DNA of 64,000 nucleotides from Shewanella cyperi. Its GTDB lineage: Bacteria; Pseudomonadota; Gammaproteobacteria; Enterobacterales; Shewanellaceae. Below the pieces are notes generated by a model. That model was given only the letters and a program-made list of their open reading frames with translations, was not told the DNA's origin and did no database searches. The stretch is from NCBI RefSeq assembly GCF_017354985.1, contig NZ_CP071501.1, forward strand, positions 1,569,501 to 1,633,500, in the 5' to 3' direction. Made by a program: the position numbers and the translations under genes. Below are positions 6,955 through 16,059 of this stretch, piece by piece. The first letter of the stretch is position 1, and every line of letters begins with the position of its first letter.

Positions 6955-7018
6955 CTCCCCATCATGGCCGTGTGGCATGTGTGCCAAGGGCGTGGTATGT
7001 TTGCCCCATGATGAGGAG
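6955..7018 (+). promoter_or_regulatory. Long stem-loop in the dnaX leader
   Basis: CTCCCCATCATGG (6955-6967) pairs with CCATGATGAGGAG (7006-7018) with one mismatch. Inside the loop TGGCA and TGCCA (around 6973-6986) can form a second hairpin. The structure ends 35 bases before the dnaX start, with no T-tract, so it is a leader structure rather than a terminator. Confidence 0.5.
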
Positions 7019-7053
7019 CTTGCTCCCGAACGCGTTTATCTGTGGGGAGTTTC

Positions 7054-9600
7054 ATGTCTTACCAGGTGTTAGCCAGAAAATGGCGCCCTGCCAAATTCGA
7101 GCAGGTTGTGGGTCAGTCCCACGTTCTGCATGCCTTGACCAATGCCCTGGGTCAAAACCGTTTGCACCATGCTTACCTGTTTACCGGCACCCGCGGTGTC
7201 GGCAAGACCAGTCTCGCCCGCCTGTTTGCCAAGGGATTGAACTGTGAGCAGGGGATCACTGCGTCGCCCTGTGGCGTGTGTGCCAGTTGTGTGGAGATTG
7301 CCCAGGGGCGTTTTGTCGATCTGATTGAGGTGGATGCGGCGTCCCGCACCAAGGTGGACGACACCCGGGAGATATTGGATAACGTCCAGTACCGGCCCAG
7401 CCGCGGCCGTTTCAAGGTCTACTTGATAGACGAAGTGCACATGCTGTCCAAGAGCAGTTTCAATGCTCTGCTCAAAACCCTGGAAGAACCCCCCGAACAC
7501 GTTAAGTTTCTGCTGGCAACCACCGATCCGCAAAAGTTGCCGGTGACTGTGTTGTCCCGCTGCCTGCAATTCAATCTCAAGAGCTTGTCCAAAGAGCAGA
7601 TAAGTCAGCAGTTGGCGCTGATCCTCAAGGCCGAAGGTCTGCCGTTCGAGGCGCCCGCGCTGGAGCTGCTGGCCAAGGCGGCCCAGGGCAGCATGCGTGA
7701 TGCCCTTAGCCTGACCGATCAGGCCATAGCCTTCGGTGCCGGACAGGTGCTGCGCGAGCAGGTGCAGACCATGCTCGGCAGTGTAGATACAGGTCAGGTC
7801 ATCAATTTGCTGCAGACATTGGCCCAGGCCGAGATAGCACCTCTGATGCAGGCGGCGTCGTCGGCATTGGCCTTTGGTGCCGATGCCGATGAACTGCTGC
7901 GTTCCTTGCTTGAGCTGCTGCACCAGATAAGCCTGAGCCAATTTGCTCCGGCCGCCGCTGAACTGTCTGAACACAGTGAGCAGGTGCTGGCCTTTGCCAA
8001 GGCGCTGGCCCCCGAGCAGGTGCAGCTTTATTACCAGATTTTGCTTGAGGGGCGCAAAGAGCTGCCCTTTGCTCCGGATCCCAGAACTGGGCTGGAAATG
8101 ACCTTGCTGCGTGCCGTCGCCTTTATCCCACAGATGCCGGCCAAGCGTTGGCAAAAGGGAGAAGGCGTGGCGCTGGATATACCGGCGGCTCCCAAGGTCG
8201 TATCGGCAGCGCCGGTTGTGGCCACCCCAACGCCCCCGGTTGCCACGCCGGCAAGCGTTGAGGCCCAAACGGACCAAGGTGCAATAACACCAGCGCCCCA
8301 AGCCGATGTTACCGATAGCCATGATTCAGCCCCTGCACCCGGACAGTCCAGTCAGGCGGATATGCCTGAGCTTGACTCCGGGCTATGGGAAGACATGGAT
8401 GAAGCGAATGCAGCGCTGGTTGCGGAGCAAAACCTGCTGTTGTCACAGGCCGAAAGTCAGGGCTTTGCCGGTGAAGACATGTTTGGTTTTGTGCCTGACG
8501 AAGCGCCTCAGGAACAGCTGATGCCGATGCCGGTGACTCAGGCCCAGCAGCAAGTTCCTGACTTGGACGCGCCTCAGGCGACAGTGCCACTGGCATTGGG
8601 TGATGACATTCTCGATGCGGTACTGGCGGCCAGAGACGATCTGCTGTCACAGTTGGGCAGCGATGTTGCCGAGGAAGGTGACCCAAAAAAGTCCTGGCAG
8701 CCACTAAGCCGTCAGCGCGAGGTCGTTGAGGCAAAGAGTAACAGCGCCGAGTCTGTTATTGCGCAAGATGAGCCGCAACTTGCGGCACCAGCACCAACAA
8801 TGGCACCGACACCGGCAGTAACAGCCCCTGCAGATGAAGACAGACCGCCATGGGAAGAGGCTGCGAAGCCTGTGGTGGACGCCGCTGCCGAGACCTCATT
8901 GCCAGCCGAAGCCGAAGCTGAAGTGAAAGCCGGGGCCGCAATTGAGCCGCACCTGCCGGCGCCACAGCCAGAAGTGCCATTGCCAGCAGAGCAACAGCCA
9001 GAGGCCACACAGGCTGAGACCAAGCAGACTGATGCCAAACAGACTGCGGAAAAGGCACAGGATGGCCCGGGGCTTCCCGCGATTCCCGAAACCGCCAGCG
9101 GCATCGTTAACCTCAGTGTGCCCGCTGACTTGGGGGACATTACCGGGCATCAGGACGACTTGCGTTGGTACAAGCTGATGTCGGCCCTGGATATCGGCGG
9201 CCGGGTGCGGCAATTGGCCGTTAACTCTGTGTGCCTTGACTGGTCAGAACCACTGCAATTGGTGCTGAAGCCGGACCAGAAACATCTGGCGGCGCCCATT
9301 GCCATCACCCAGCTGGTGGAATCCCTCGGACGGGCGCTGGGGCATGCCACAGAGGTGCAGGTGGACGTGGGGCAGGTAGTGGGACGGGAAACGCCGCTGG
9401 AGATCCGTCAGCGTTTCCACCAGGAATTGCTGGGACAGGCACAGGCTTCTTTGCTGGCCGATCCCAACGTCAACTGGCTGATGACCTGGGCCGGGGCAGA
9501 ATTGCAACCGGACAGTCTCAATTATCCCGGTGAGTTGCTGGGGGCCCGGGGCAGGGCTTTGCCTGCCTTGCCGCCGCTGCAACAACCACAGGAGGCCTGA
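7054..9600 (+). CDS. dnaX: DNA polymerase III subunits tau and gamma
   Basis: 848 residues from ATG 7054 (GGGGAG four bases upstream). DnaX is the AAA+ motor of the clamp loader. Walker A GTRGVGKT lies near residues 44-52, the zinc-binding cysteines in CEQG...CGVCASC near 62-79, Walker B LIDEVHML near 124-131, and the SRC sensor in VLSRCLQFNL near 170. Residues ~380-680 are a long Pro/Ala/Glu/Gln linker, which explains why the protein is ~200 residues longer than in E. coli. The C-terminal ~150 residues form the tau-specific part binding DnaB and polymerase alpha. A frameshift cassette at 8671-8729 should also produce gamma. It heads the dnaX-ybaB-recR cluster. Confidence 0.97.
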   Translation: MSYQVLARKWRPAKFEQVVGQSHVLHALTNALGQNRLHHAYLFTGTRGVGKTSLARLFAKGLNCEQGITASPCGVCASCVEIAQGRFVDLIEVDAASRTKVDDTREILDNVQYRPSRGRFKVYLIDEVHMLSKSSFNALLKTLEEPPEHVKFLLATTDPQKLPVTVLSRCLQFNLKSLSKEQISQQLALILKAEGLPFEAPALELLAKAAQGSMRDALSLTDQAIAFGAGQVLREQVQTMLGSVDTGQVINLLQTLAQAEIAPLMQAASSALAFGADADELLRSLLELLHQISLSQFAPAAAELSEHSEQVLAFAKALAPEQVQLYYQILLEGRKELPFAPDPRTGLEMTLLRAVAFIPQMPAKRWQKGEGVALDIPAAPKVVSAAPVVATPTPPVATPASVEAQTDQGAITPAPQADVTDSHDSAPAPGQSSQADMPELDSGLWEDMDEANAALVAEQNLLLSQAESQGFAGEDMFGFVPDEAPQEQLMPMPVTQAQQQVPDLDAPQATVPLALGDDILDAVLAARDDLLSQLGSDVAEEGDPKKSWQPLSRQREVVEAKSNSAESVIAQDEPQLAAPAPTMAPTPAVTAPADEDRPPWEEAAKPVVDAAAETSLPAEAEAEVKAGAAIEPHLPAPQPEVPLPAEQQPEATQAETKQTDAKQTAEKAQDGPGLPAIPETASGIVNLSVPADLGDITGHQDDLRWYKLMSALDIGGRVRQLAVNSVCLDWSEPLQLVLKPDQKHLAAPIAITQLVESLGRALGHATEVQVDVGQVVGRETPLEIRQRFHQELLGQAQASLLADPNVNWLMTWAGAELQPDSLNYPGELLGARGRALPALPPLQQPQEA
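8671..8729 (+). promoter_or_regulatory. Programmed -1 ribosomal frameshift signal in dnaX
   Basis: Three parts are visible. A slippery heptamer A AAA AAG (8685-8691) is in the correct frame (P-K-K codons 544-546). A Shine-Dalgarno-like GAGGAAGG (8671-8678) lies upstream. A hairpin CTGGCAGC (8694-8701)/GCCGTCAG (8708-8715), with one A-C mismatch and one G-U pair, lies downstream. In the -1 frame translation adds 12 residues (VLAATKPSARGR) and stops at TGA 8727-8729, giving a ~558-residue gamma protein. The heptamer and layout match the E. coli dnaX mechanism. Confidence 0.85.
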
Positions 9601-9614
9601 GCGGCTTTCGCATT

Positions 9615-9644
9615 GCTAATCTGATTTATTTCAGTAAGATTAGC
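9615..9644 (+). other. Hairpin between dnaX and ybaB
   Basis: GCTAATCT (9615-9622) pairs with AGATTAGC (9637-9644). There is no T-tract, so it probably does not end transcription; it may be an mRNA processing or stability element within the cluster. Confidence 0.4.
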
Positions 9645-9696
9645 CAATTTCATTCCTCCGGCTCGGCCGGAACATCAACAGATAGAGATTAGGCAT

Positions 9697-10026
9697 ATGT
9701 TTGGAAAAGGCGGTATGGGCAACCTGATGAAACAGGCCCAGATGATGCAAGACAGAATGGCCAAGATGCAGGAAGAAATTGCCCGCATGGAGCTGACCGG
9801 TGAATCCGGTGCAGGTCTGGTCAAAGTCACCATGACCGGCAGTCACAGTGTACGCAAGGTCGAAATTGACCCCAGCCTGATGGAAGACGACAAGGAAATG
9901 TTGGAAGATCTTATCGCTGCTGCCTGTAACGATGCGGCACGCCGTATCGAAGAAGCACAGAAAGCCAAAATGGCAGAAGTTACCGGTGGTATGCAGTTGC
10001 CTCCCGGTATGAAGATGCCTTTCTAA
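9697..10026 (+). CDS. ybaB: YbaB/EbfC nucleoid-associated protein
   Basis: 109 residues, the standard length. YbaB is a small dimeric protein that binds DNA and is almost always encoded between dnaX and recR, as here. The N-terminus ([20 protein letters not shown] and following) is a Met/Gln-rich helix. The central strand block [17 protein letters not shown] and the [10 protein letters not shown] segment are typical. It ends 13 bases before recR, so the two are co-transcribed. The role in nucleoid structure or recombination repair is known only in outline for the family. Confidence 0.95.
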   Translation: MFGKGGMGNLMKQAQMMQDRMAKMQEEIARMELTGESGAGLVKVTMTGSHSVRKVEIDPSLMEDDKEMLEDLIAAACNDAARRIEEAQKAKMAEVTGGMQLPPGMKMPF

Positions 10027-10039
10027 GGAGCTTTGGTTA

Positions 10040-10639
10040 ATGCGCTTCAGCCCGCTGGTGGATGAACTGATCCAGAATTTGCGTTGCCTGCCCGGGGTGG
10101 GGCCCAAGTCGGCCCAGCGCATGGCGTTTTCTCTGCTGGAGAGCGATCGCAAGGCCGGTATCAAGCTGGCGGATGCGCTGGCACGGGCCATGGCCGATGT
10201 GGGCCATTGCCAGTCGTGCCGCACCTTTACCGAGGAAGCCCTGTGTCCCATCTGCGCCAGTGCCAAGCGCGGCAAGGCCGATACCATTTGCGTGGTGGAA
10301 ACCCCAGCAGACGTGCTGGCCATTGAGGCCGGGGGCCACTTCCAGGGCCGTTATTTTGTGTTGCAGGGACATCTGTCACCGCTTGATGGCATAGGACCGG
10401 AAGAGTTGGGTCTGGCCTTGCTGGAGCAACACCTGGGCAGAGATGAGATAAGCGAACTGATCCTGGCCACCAACCCTACTGTGGAAGGCGATGCCACGGC
10501 CCACTATATTGCCGACATCGCCAGACGTCATGGCGTCAATGTGAGCCGTATCGCCCATGGTGTGCCGGTGGGCGGGGAGCTGGAATACGTCGACAGCACC
10601 ACCTTGGCCTTGTCCTTCACCGGACGTCAGCCACTGTAG
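10040..10639 (+). CDS. recR: Recombination protein RecR
   Basis: 199 residues. RecR works with RecO (and RecF) to load RecA onto SSB-coated gaps. The helix-hairpin-helix region ([18 protein letters not shown]) is at residues ~16-35. The four-cysteine zinc finger CQSC...CPIC lies near 57-72. The Toprim domain follows, with [13 protein letters not shown] near 84-96 and the EFDVIL-equivalent region [22 protein letters not shown] stands just before the ATG. It is the last gene of the dnaX-ybaB-recR cluster and is followed by an intrinsic terminator. Confidence 0.97.
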   Translation: MRFSPLVDELIQNLRCLPGVGPKSAQRMAFSLLESDRKAGIKLADALARAMADVGHCQSCRTFTEEALCPICASAKRGKADTICVVETPADVLAIEAGGHFQGRYFVLQGHLSPLDGIGPEELGLALLEQHLGRDEISELILATNPTVEGDATAHYIADIARRHGVNVSRIAHGVPVGGELEYVDSTTLALSFTGRQPL

Positions 10640-10659
10640 TATTTCCGCGCCAATACTCG

Positions 10660-10687
10660 AAACCCTGCATCATGGCAGGGTTTTTGT
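10660..10687 (+). terminator. Terminator of recR
   Basis: AACCCTGC (10661-10668), loop ATCATG, GCAGGGTT (10675-10682), then TTTG: a good intrinsic terminator closing the dnaX cluster. Confidence 0.85.
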
Positions 10688-10726
10688 TTGTTTTTTGCTC
10701 GATTGCGTGCTCAATCCCGACTCACC

Positions 10727-10755
10727 CTTGAAATGCCCCCGGGCGCCCCCATGTT
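10727..10755 (+). promoter_or_regulatory. Sigma-32 heat-shock promoter of htpG
   Basis: CTTGAAA (10727-10733), 13-base spacer, CCCCATGTT (10747-10755). Both elements match the RpoH consensus CTTGAAA and CCCCATnT with the usual 13-14 base spacing, 66 bases before the htpG start codon. Confidence 0.9.
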
Positions 10756-10820
10756 ATTTCCAACGACGGCGTGAGCCGGCACACTTTATGTAACATCAGG
10801 AATTGATAAGGGAACCCAGT

Positions 10821-12734
10821 ATGTCGCATCAAGAAACCCATGGTTTTCAAACTGAAGTCAAACAGCTATTGCAGTTGATGATCCATTCTTTGTACTCCAA
10901 CAAAGAAATCTTCTTGCGTGAATTGGTCTCCAACGCCGCCGATGCTGCGGACAAGTTGCGCTACCTGGCACTGACCAATGACGCTCTTTATGAGGGGGAT
11001 GGCGAGCTCAGGGTCCGCGTCAGCGCCGACAAGGACAAGGGCACAGTCACCATTGAAGATAACGGCGTCGGTATGACCCGCGACGGTGTGATTGAGCATT
11101 TGGGCACCATTGCCAAGTCGGGCACCGCCGAGTTTTTCAAGAATCTGTCCGGTGATTCAGCCCGTGACTCGCAGCTCATAGGTCAGTTCGGTGTCGGTTT
11201 CTATTCTGCCTTTATAGTGGCCAGCAAGGTGGAAGTCTTTACCCGCGCCGCCGGCCATGACGCCGATGAAGGGGTGAAGTGGGTCTCCGAGGGTGAAGGC
11301 AGCTTTACCGTGGAAACCATCACCAAGGCCGATCGCGGCACCAAGATAGTGCTGCATCTGCGTGAAGAAGAAAAAGAATTTGCCGATGACTGGCGTCTGC
11401 GCTCCATCATCACCAAGTATTCGGATCATATCTCTATCCCGGTGGAAATGTGGCAGGAAGGCAGCCCGGAGCGCGAAGGCGAAGACGGCGAAAAGGTACC
11501 TGCCACCGAGGGGCAGTGGAAGGCCATGAACAAGGCCACCGCCCTGTGGATGCGCTCCAAGTCCGAGATCAGTGACGAAGAGTATCAGGAATTCTACAAG
11601 CACATTTCCCATGATTTTGCCGACGCCCTGGACTGGAGCCACAACAAGGTGGAAGGTAATCAGGAATACACCAGCCTGCTCTACATTCCATCCAAGGCGC
11701 CATGGGATCTGTGGCACAGGGATCGCAAACACGGCCTCAAGCTGTTTGTGCAGCGGGTGTTCATCATGGATGACGCCGAGCAGTTTATGCCGTCCTACCT
11801 GCGCTTTGTGCAGGGTCTTATCGACTCCAACGATCTGCCACTGAACGTGTCCCGTGAGATTTTGCAGGACAACAAGGTGACCCGCACCCTGCGTCAGGCA
11901 CTGACCAAGCGCGTATTGTCCATGCTGGAAAAACTGGCCAAGGATGATGCCGACAAGTACCAGCAGTTCTGGGCCGAGTTCGGTCAGGTGCTCAAGGAAG
12001 GTCCGGCAGAGGATTTCGCCAACCGCGAACGTATTGCCGGTCTGCTGCGCTTTGCCTCAACCCATACGGGCAATGCCGCGCCAACCGTGTCCCTGGACGA
12101 CTACATAGCTCGCATGAAGGAAGGTCAGGAGCGGATTTACTATATCGTGGCCGACAGCTACGAGGCGGCTGCCAACAGCCCCCATCTGGAACTGCTGCGC
12201 AAGAAAGGCATTGAGGTGCTGCTGCTGTCCGAGCGTATTGATGAGTGGTTGATCAACCACTTAAACGAGTACAAGGAAAAGCAACTGCACTCTGTGACCC
12301 GCGGCGATTTGGATCTGGGCGCACTGGAAGACGAAGCCGAAAAGGCCGAACACGAACAGGCTGTCAAGGAGGCCGAATCCCTGGTACAGCGTTTCAAGAG
12401 CGCCCTTGGCAACAAGGTTAAGGACGTCAAGGTGACCAGTCGTCTGACCGATACCCCGGCCTGCGTGGTTGCCGGTGAAGGCGAAATGTCCAGCCAGATG
12501 ATTAAACTGATGCAGGCGGCCGGTCAGCCGGTGCCCGAGGTGAAACCCACCTTCGAACTGAACCCGGCGCACCCGCTGGTGGCCCGATTGGGTGAGTTGC
12601 AGGATGAGCAGGTCTTCGGTGAATGGGCCGAATTGCTGCTGGGCCAGGCGACTTTGTCCGAGAAGGGCAGCCTTGCAGATCCCTCAGCCTTTATTAAGCT
12701 GATGAACAAGATGCTGCTCGACAGCCAACAGTAA
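10821..12734 (+). CDS. htpG: Chaperone protein HtpG (Hsp90)
   Basis: 637 residues from ATG 10821, seven bases after AAGGGA. HtpG is the bacterial Hsp90: a cytosolic homodimeric ATP-dependent chaperone. The GHKL ATPase motifs are clear: [17 protein letters not shown] near 31-47, [11 protein letters not shown] near 80-90, GTIAKSGT and [14 protein letters not shown] near 120-135. The middle domain has the [13 protein letters not shown] catalytic-loop stretch with its arginine. A consensus sigma-32 promoter stands upstream, so heat induction is expected. A G-rich terminator follows. Length and motifs are full and undamaged. Confidence 0.98.
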   Translation: MSHQETHGFQTEVKQLLQLMIHSLYSNKEIFLRELVSNAADAADKLRYLALTNDALYEGDGELRVRVSADKDKGTVTIEDNGVGMTRDGVIEHLGTIAKSGTAEFFKNLSGDSARDSQLIGQFGVGFYSAFIVASKVEVFTRAAGHDADEGVKWVSEGEGSFTVETITKADRGTKIVLHLREEEKEFADDWRLRSIITKYSDHISIPVEMWQEGSPEREGEDGEKVPATEGQWKAMNKATALWMRSKSEISDEEYQEFYKHISHDFADALDWSHNKVEGNQEYTSLLYIPSKAPWDLWHRDRKHGLKLFVQRVFIMDDAEQFMPSYLRFVQGLIDSNDLPLNVSREILQDNKVTRTLRQALTKRVLSMLEKLAKDDADKYQQFWAEFGQVLKEGPAEDFANRERIAGLLRFASTHTGNAAPTVSLDDYIARMKEGQERIYYIVADSYEAAANSPHLELLRKKGIEVLLLSERIDEWLINHLNEYKEKQLHSVTRGDLDLGALEDEAEKAEHEQAVKEAESLVQRFKSALGNKVKDVKVTSRLTDTPACVVAGEGEMSSQMIKLMQAAGQPVPEVKPTFELNPAHPLVARLGELQDEQVFGEWAELLLGQATLSEKGSLADPSAFIKLMNKMLLDSQQ

Positions 12735-12741
12735 CTGTCGC

Positions 12742-12768
12742 ACAGGGGGGGGCTCAGGCCCCCCTGTT
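12742..12768 (+). terminator. Terminator of htpG
   Basis: ACAGGGGG and CCCCCTGT around a short loop containing GGCTCAGG, followed by TTTA. The stem is very stable but the T-tract is short. Confidence 0.7.
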
Positions 12769-12786
12769 TACATGAGAAGAATTGAT

Positions 12787-13647
12787 ATGGACACACAACA
12801 GGTATTCGAGCTGGCGCTGACCAGAGACAATATTCAGCAGGTGGTGGACACCTCGCTTAACCAGCTGGTGGTACTGTGCTTTCACGCCCGCGCGCAGCCC
12901 GACAGCCAGACCATGTGCAGTCGCCTTGGTGTGATGGCCAGGCGTGCCCAGGGGCGCTTTTTGCTGGCCACTGTGGATTGTGAAGCTGAAATGGAAATAG
13001 CCTCCTATTTTCGTATCCAGGCGCTGCCGACCGTGTTGCTGCTCAGCCAGGGGCAGCCCATAGACGGTTTTGCCGGTGAGCGTGCCGATGCCGACATAGA
13101 GTCCATGTTGGAGAAACATTTGCCGCCCCTGTGGCAATTGAAACTGGCCGAGGCCAAGGTCTTGTTGGCCAAAGGTGACGCAGCCCAGCAAGCCCATGAT
13201 TTGCTGAAATCTGTGTATCAGGAAGTCAAAGATGCCACTGTGGCCTTGCCCTTTGCCGATGCCTGCCTGCTGCTGGGGGATATAGCCACTGCTCAGCAAT
13301 TGCTGGATACCATTGGCCTTGCCGATCAGGACGGTTATTTCCAGAGTCTCAAGGCAAAGCTGACTTTGGCGCTTGAGGCGGCGGATACACCGGAAATCCG
13401 CCAGTTGCAGCAGGCATTTGAGCAGAACTGCGATGATTATGGCGTCAGGATTGAACTGGCTCGCGCCTTGGTGGCAGCCCACAGGGAAGAGGAAGGCCTG
13501 GCGTTGCTGTTTGAGGTGCTTGGCAAGGATCTTGGTGCCCACGGCGGACAAATCAAACAAGTGTTTATGGACATGCTGACAGCAATGGGGCAGGGGAATA
13601 GCCTTGCAAATCAATACCGTCGCAAGCTCTATAGCCTACTGTACTGA
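12787..13647 (+). CDS. cnoX: Thioredoxin-fold/TPR co-chaperone, CnoX/YbbN-like
   Basis: 286 residues from ATG 12787; an in-frame ATG five codons earlier (12772) overlaps the htpG terminator region. Residues ~1-110 form a thioredoxin domain, seen in VVLCFHARAQPDSQTMC, LATVDCEAEMEIASYFRIQALPTVLLLSQG and the cis-proline ALPT. The catalytic CxxC is missing (AQPDS occupies it), so this is a holdase-type member without oxidoreductase activity. The C-terminal half is TPR-like helical repeats (DLLKSVYQEVKD, LAVAHREEEGLALLFEVL-type helices). E. coli CnoX hands clients to DnaK and GroEL. Its position after htpG groups two chaperone genes. Confidence 0.85.
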   Translation: MDTQQVFELALTRDNIQQVVDTSLNQLVVLCFHARAQPDSQTMCSRLGVMARRAQGRFLLATVDCEAEMEIASYFRIQALPTVLLLSQGQPIDGFAGERADADIESMLEKHLPPLWQLKLAEAKVLLAKGDAAQQAHDLLKSVYQEVKDATVALPFADACLLLGDIATAQQLLDTIGLADQDGYFQSLKAKLTLALEAADTPEIRQLQQAFEQNCDDYGVRIELARALVAAHREEEGLALLFEVLGKDLGAHGGQIKQVFMDMLTAMGQGNSLANQYRRKLYSLLY

Positions 13648-13677
13648 AAAATGCACAGCGGTCACGACCGTTTTATG

Positions 13678-14421
<744 letters not shown>

Positions 14422-14444
14422 TAGCGCTGGATCAAACTTTGAAG

Positions 14445-14470
14445 AAAGCCTGTTGATACAGGCTTTTTTT
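14445..14470 (+). terminator. Terminator of adk
   Basis: AAAGCCTGT-TGAT-ACAGGCTTT followed by TTTT: a textbook intrinsic terminator. Confidence 0.9.
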
Positions 14471-14646
14471 ATGGCCGTTGCAATGCTAGTTTGCGCACCA
14501 TGCCGGTGACTCCTTCAAAATGGCCCCGCCTCTGGTCAGCCGGGGATTTTGTGATAGAATCTGCCGCCGCATCGCCGGGGTGCTGGTAGTTACTGCTGAT
14601 TTGGCAGCCAGATGGACCCCGGCCTACACTCTAGCGTTACGGAGCC

Positions 14647-14660
14647 GGGCCAGATGGCCC
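14647..14660 (+). other. Leader hairpin of gsk
   Basis: GGGCC-AGAT-GGCCC, about 40 bases before the gsk start, within a roughly 140-base leader following a TAGAAT box (14555-14560). A CCCCG/CGGGG pair (14524-14545) also occurs just upstream. No known riboswitch class was recognised. Confidence 0.35.
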
Positions 14661-14698
14661 TGTGCAGGATCAGGGATGTCCATCGAAGAGAGCCTTAT

Positions 14699-16003
14699 AT
14701 GAAGTTTCCCGGTCAGCGTAAATCCAAACATTACTTCCCCGTCAAGACCCGTGATCCCCTGCTGGAGCAGCTGACGCAGCAGGCTCAGCCCCGCGCCACC
14801 TATATCAGCGGTATAGATCAGACCCTGGTGGACATAGAGGCCAAGGTTCACGATGAGCTGCTTGCACGCTATGGTTTGCCCAAGGGCAATTCGACCCTGA
14901 TTGATGACGCGGCTGCCCATGCCTTGTATCAGGAGCTTAAAGGCAATGAACTCATCAGTGATGAGTTTGCCGGTGGCACCATAGGCAACACTGTGCACAA
15001 CTACTCGATTCTGGCCGATGACCGCTCCGTGTTGTTCGGGGTCATGAGCAAGCACATAGAGGTGGGCAGTTATGCCTATCGCTACCTGTGCCACACCTCT
15101 TCCAAGGTGGATCTGAATTATCTGCAGCCCGTCGATGGCCCCATAGGCCGCTGTTTTACCCTGATTTCCGATTGTGGTGAACGCACCTTTGCCATCAGCA
15201 AGGGAGCCATGGATAAACTGACCCCGGAATTTATCAAGCGCGAAGTGGTAGAAGGCAGCGCAGCCTTGGTATTGACCGCCTACCTGATGCGTGCCAGCGA
15301 TGGTGATGGCATTACCGACGCGGCAATGCGGGCGATCAATTATGCCAAGGCCGCCGATGTGCCCGTGGTCCTGACTCTGGGCACACGCTTCCTTATCCAG
15401 GAAGACCCACAATGGTGGCAGAATTTTATCCGCGAGCATGTGACGATTCTTGCAATGAACGAGGATGAAGGGGAAGCGCTGACCGGACATGCCGATCCCT
15501 TGCTTGCCAGTGAAGCCGCACTGGAATGGTGTGATCTGGTACTGACCACAGCAGGCCCCATAGGCCTGTACATGGCGGGTTATACCGAAGAGAGCGATAA
15601 GCGTGAAACCAGTCATACCCTGTTGCCAGGAGCGATACCTGAATTCAATCGATATGAATTCTCAAGGCCCATGCGCAAGCGCGACTGCCAGGAAGCGATT
15701 AAGGTCTATGCCCATATCTCGCCATACATGGGGGGACCGGAGCAAATCCGCAATACCAATGGTGCCGGAGATGGGGCACTGGCGGCCTTGTTGCATGACC
15801 TTGCGGCCAACAGCTTCCATAAAACCAATGTGCCGGGTTCCAGTAAGCACAAGAACGAAGGGCTCTGCTACTCGTCATTTTCGCAAATTTGCAAATATGC
15901 CAATCGGGTCGCCTACGAGGTGCTGGCCCAGCACAGTCCCCGTTTGTCCCGTGGTTTGCCTGAGCGGGAAGACAGCCTGGAAGAGTCTTATTGGGAAAGG
16001 TAA
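14699..16003 (+). CDS. gsk: Inosine-guanosine kinase
   Basis: 434 residues from ATG 14699, the same length as E. coli Gsk and beginning with the same MKFPGQRKSKHYFPV-type start; an in-frame extension upstream is not conserved. Gsk is a cytoplasmic PfkB-family kinase that phosphorylates inosine and guanosine. Visible are GIDQTLVDIEAKV, the FAGGTIGNT substrate region near 90, VVLTLGTRFLI, NEDEGEALTG, and the PfkB active-site motif NTNGAGDGALAALLHD with the catalytic aspartate near 364. It ends REDSLEESYWER. The neighbouring adk and apt upstream make this region rich in purine salvage genes. Confidence 0.96.
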   Translation: MKFPGQRKSKHYFPVKTRDPLLEQLTQQAQPRATYISGIDQTLVDIEAKVHDELLARYGLPKGNSTLIDDAAAHALYQELKGNELISDEFAGGTIGNTVHNYSILADDRSVLFGVMSKHIEVGSYAYRYLCHTSSKVDLNYLQPVDGPIGRCFTLISDCGERTFAISKGAMDKLTPEFIKREVVEGSAALVLTAYLMRASDGDGITDAAMRAINYAKAADVPVVLTLGTRFLIQEDPQWWQNFIREHVTILAMNEDEGEALTGHADPLLASEAALEWCDLVLTTAGPIGLYMAGYTEESDKRETSHTLLPGAIPEFNRYEFSRPMRKRDCQEAIKVYAHISPYMGGPEQIRNTNGAGDGALAALLHDLAANSFHKTNVPGSSKHKNEGLCYSSFSQICKYANRVAYEVLAQHSPRLSRGLPEREDSLEESYWER

Positions 16004-16014
16004 GATATAGATAA

Positions 16015-16045
16015 TAAAAAAGGCGTCCGATGGGCGCCTTTTTTA
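16015..16045. terminator. Bidirectional terminator between gsk and the symporter gene
   Basis: AAAAAAGGCG and CGCCTTTTTT around the loop TCCGATGGG: A-tract and T-tract on both sides serve the two convergent genes. Confidence 0.88.
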
Positions 16046-16059
16046 TGCTTGGGTGAAAG

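Noticed and set aside
13659..13674. CGGT-CACG-ACCG plus TTTT as a terminator after the CnoX-like gene
   Set aside because: The stem is only four base pairs; too weak to call as a separate feature.
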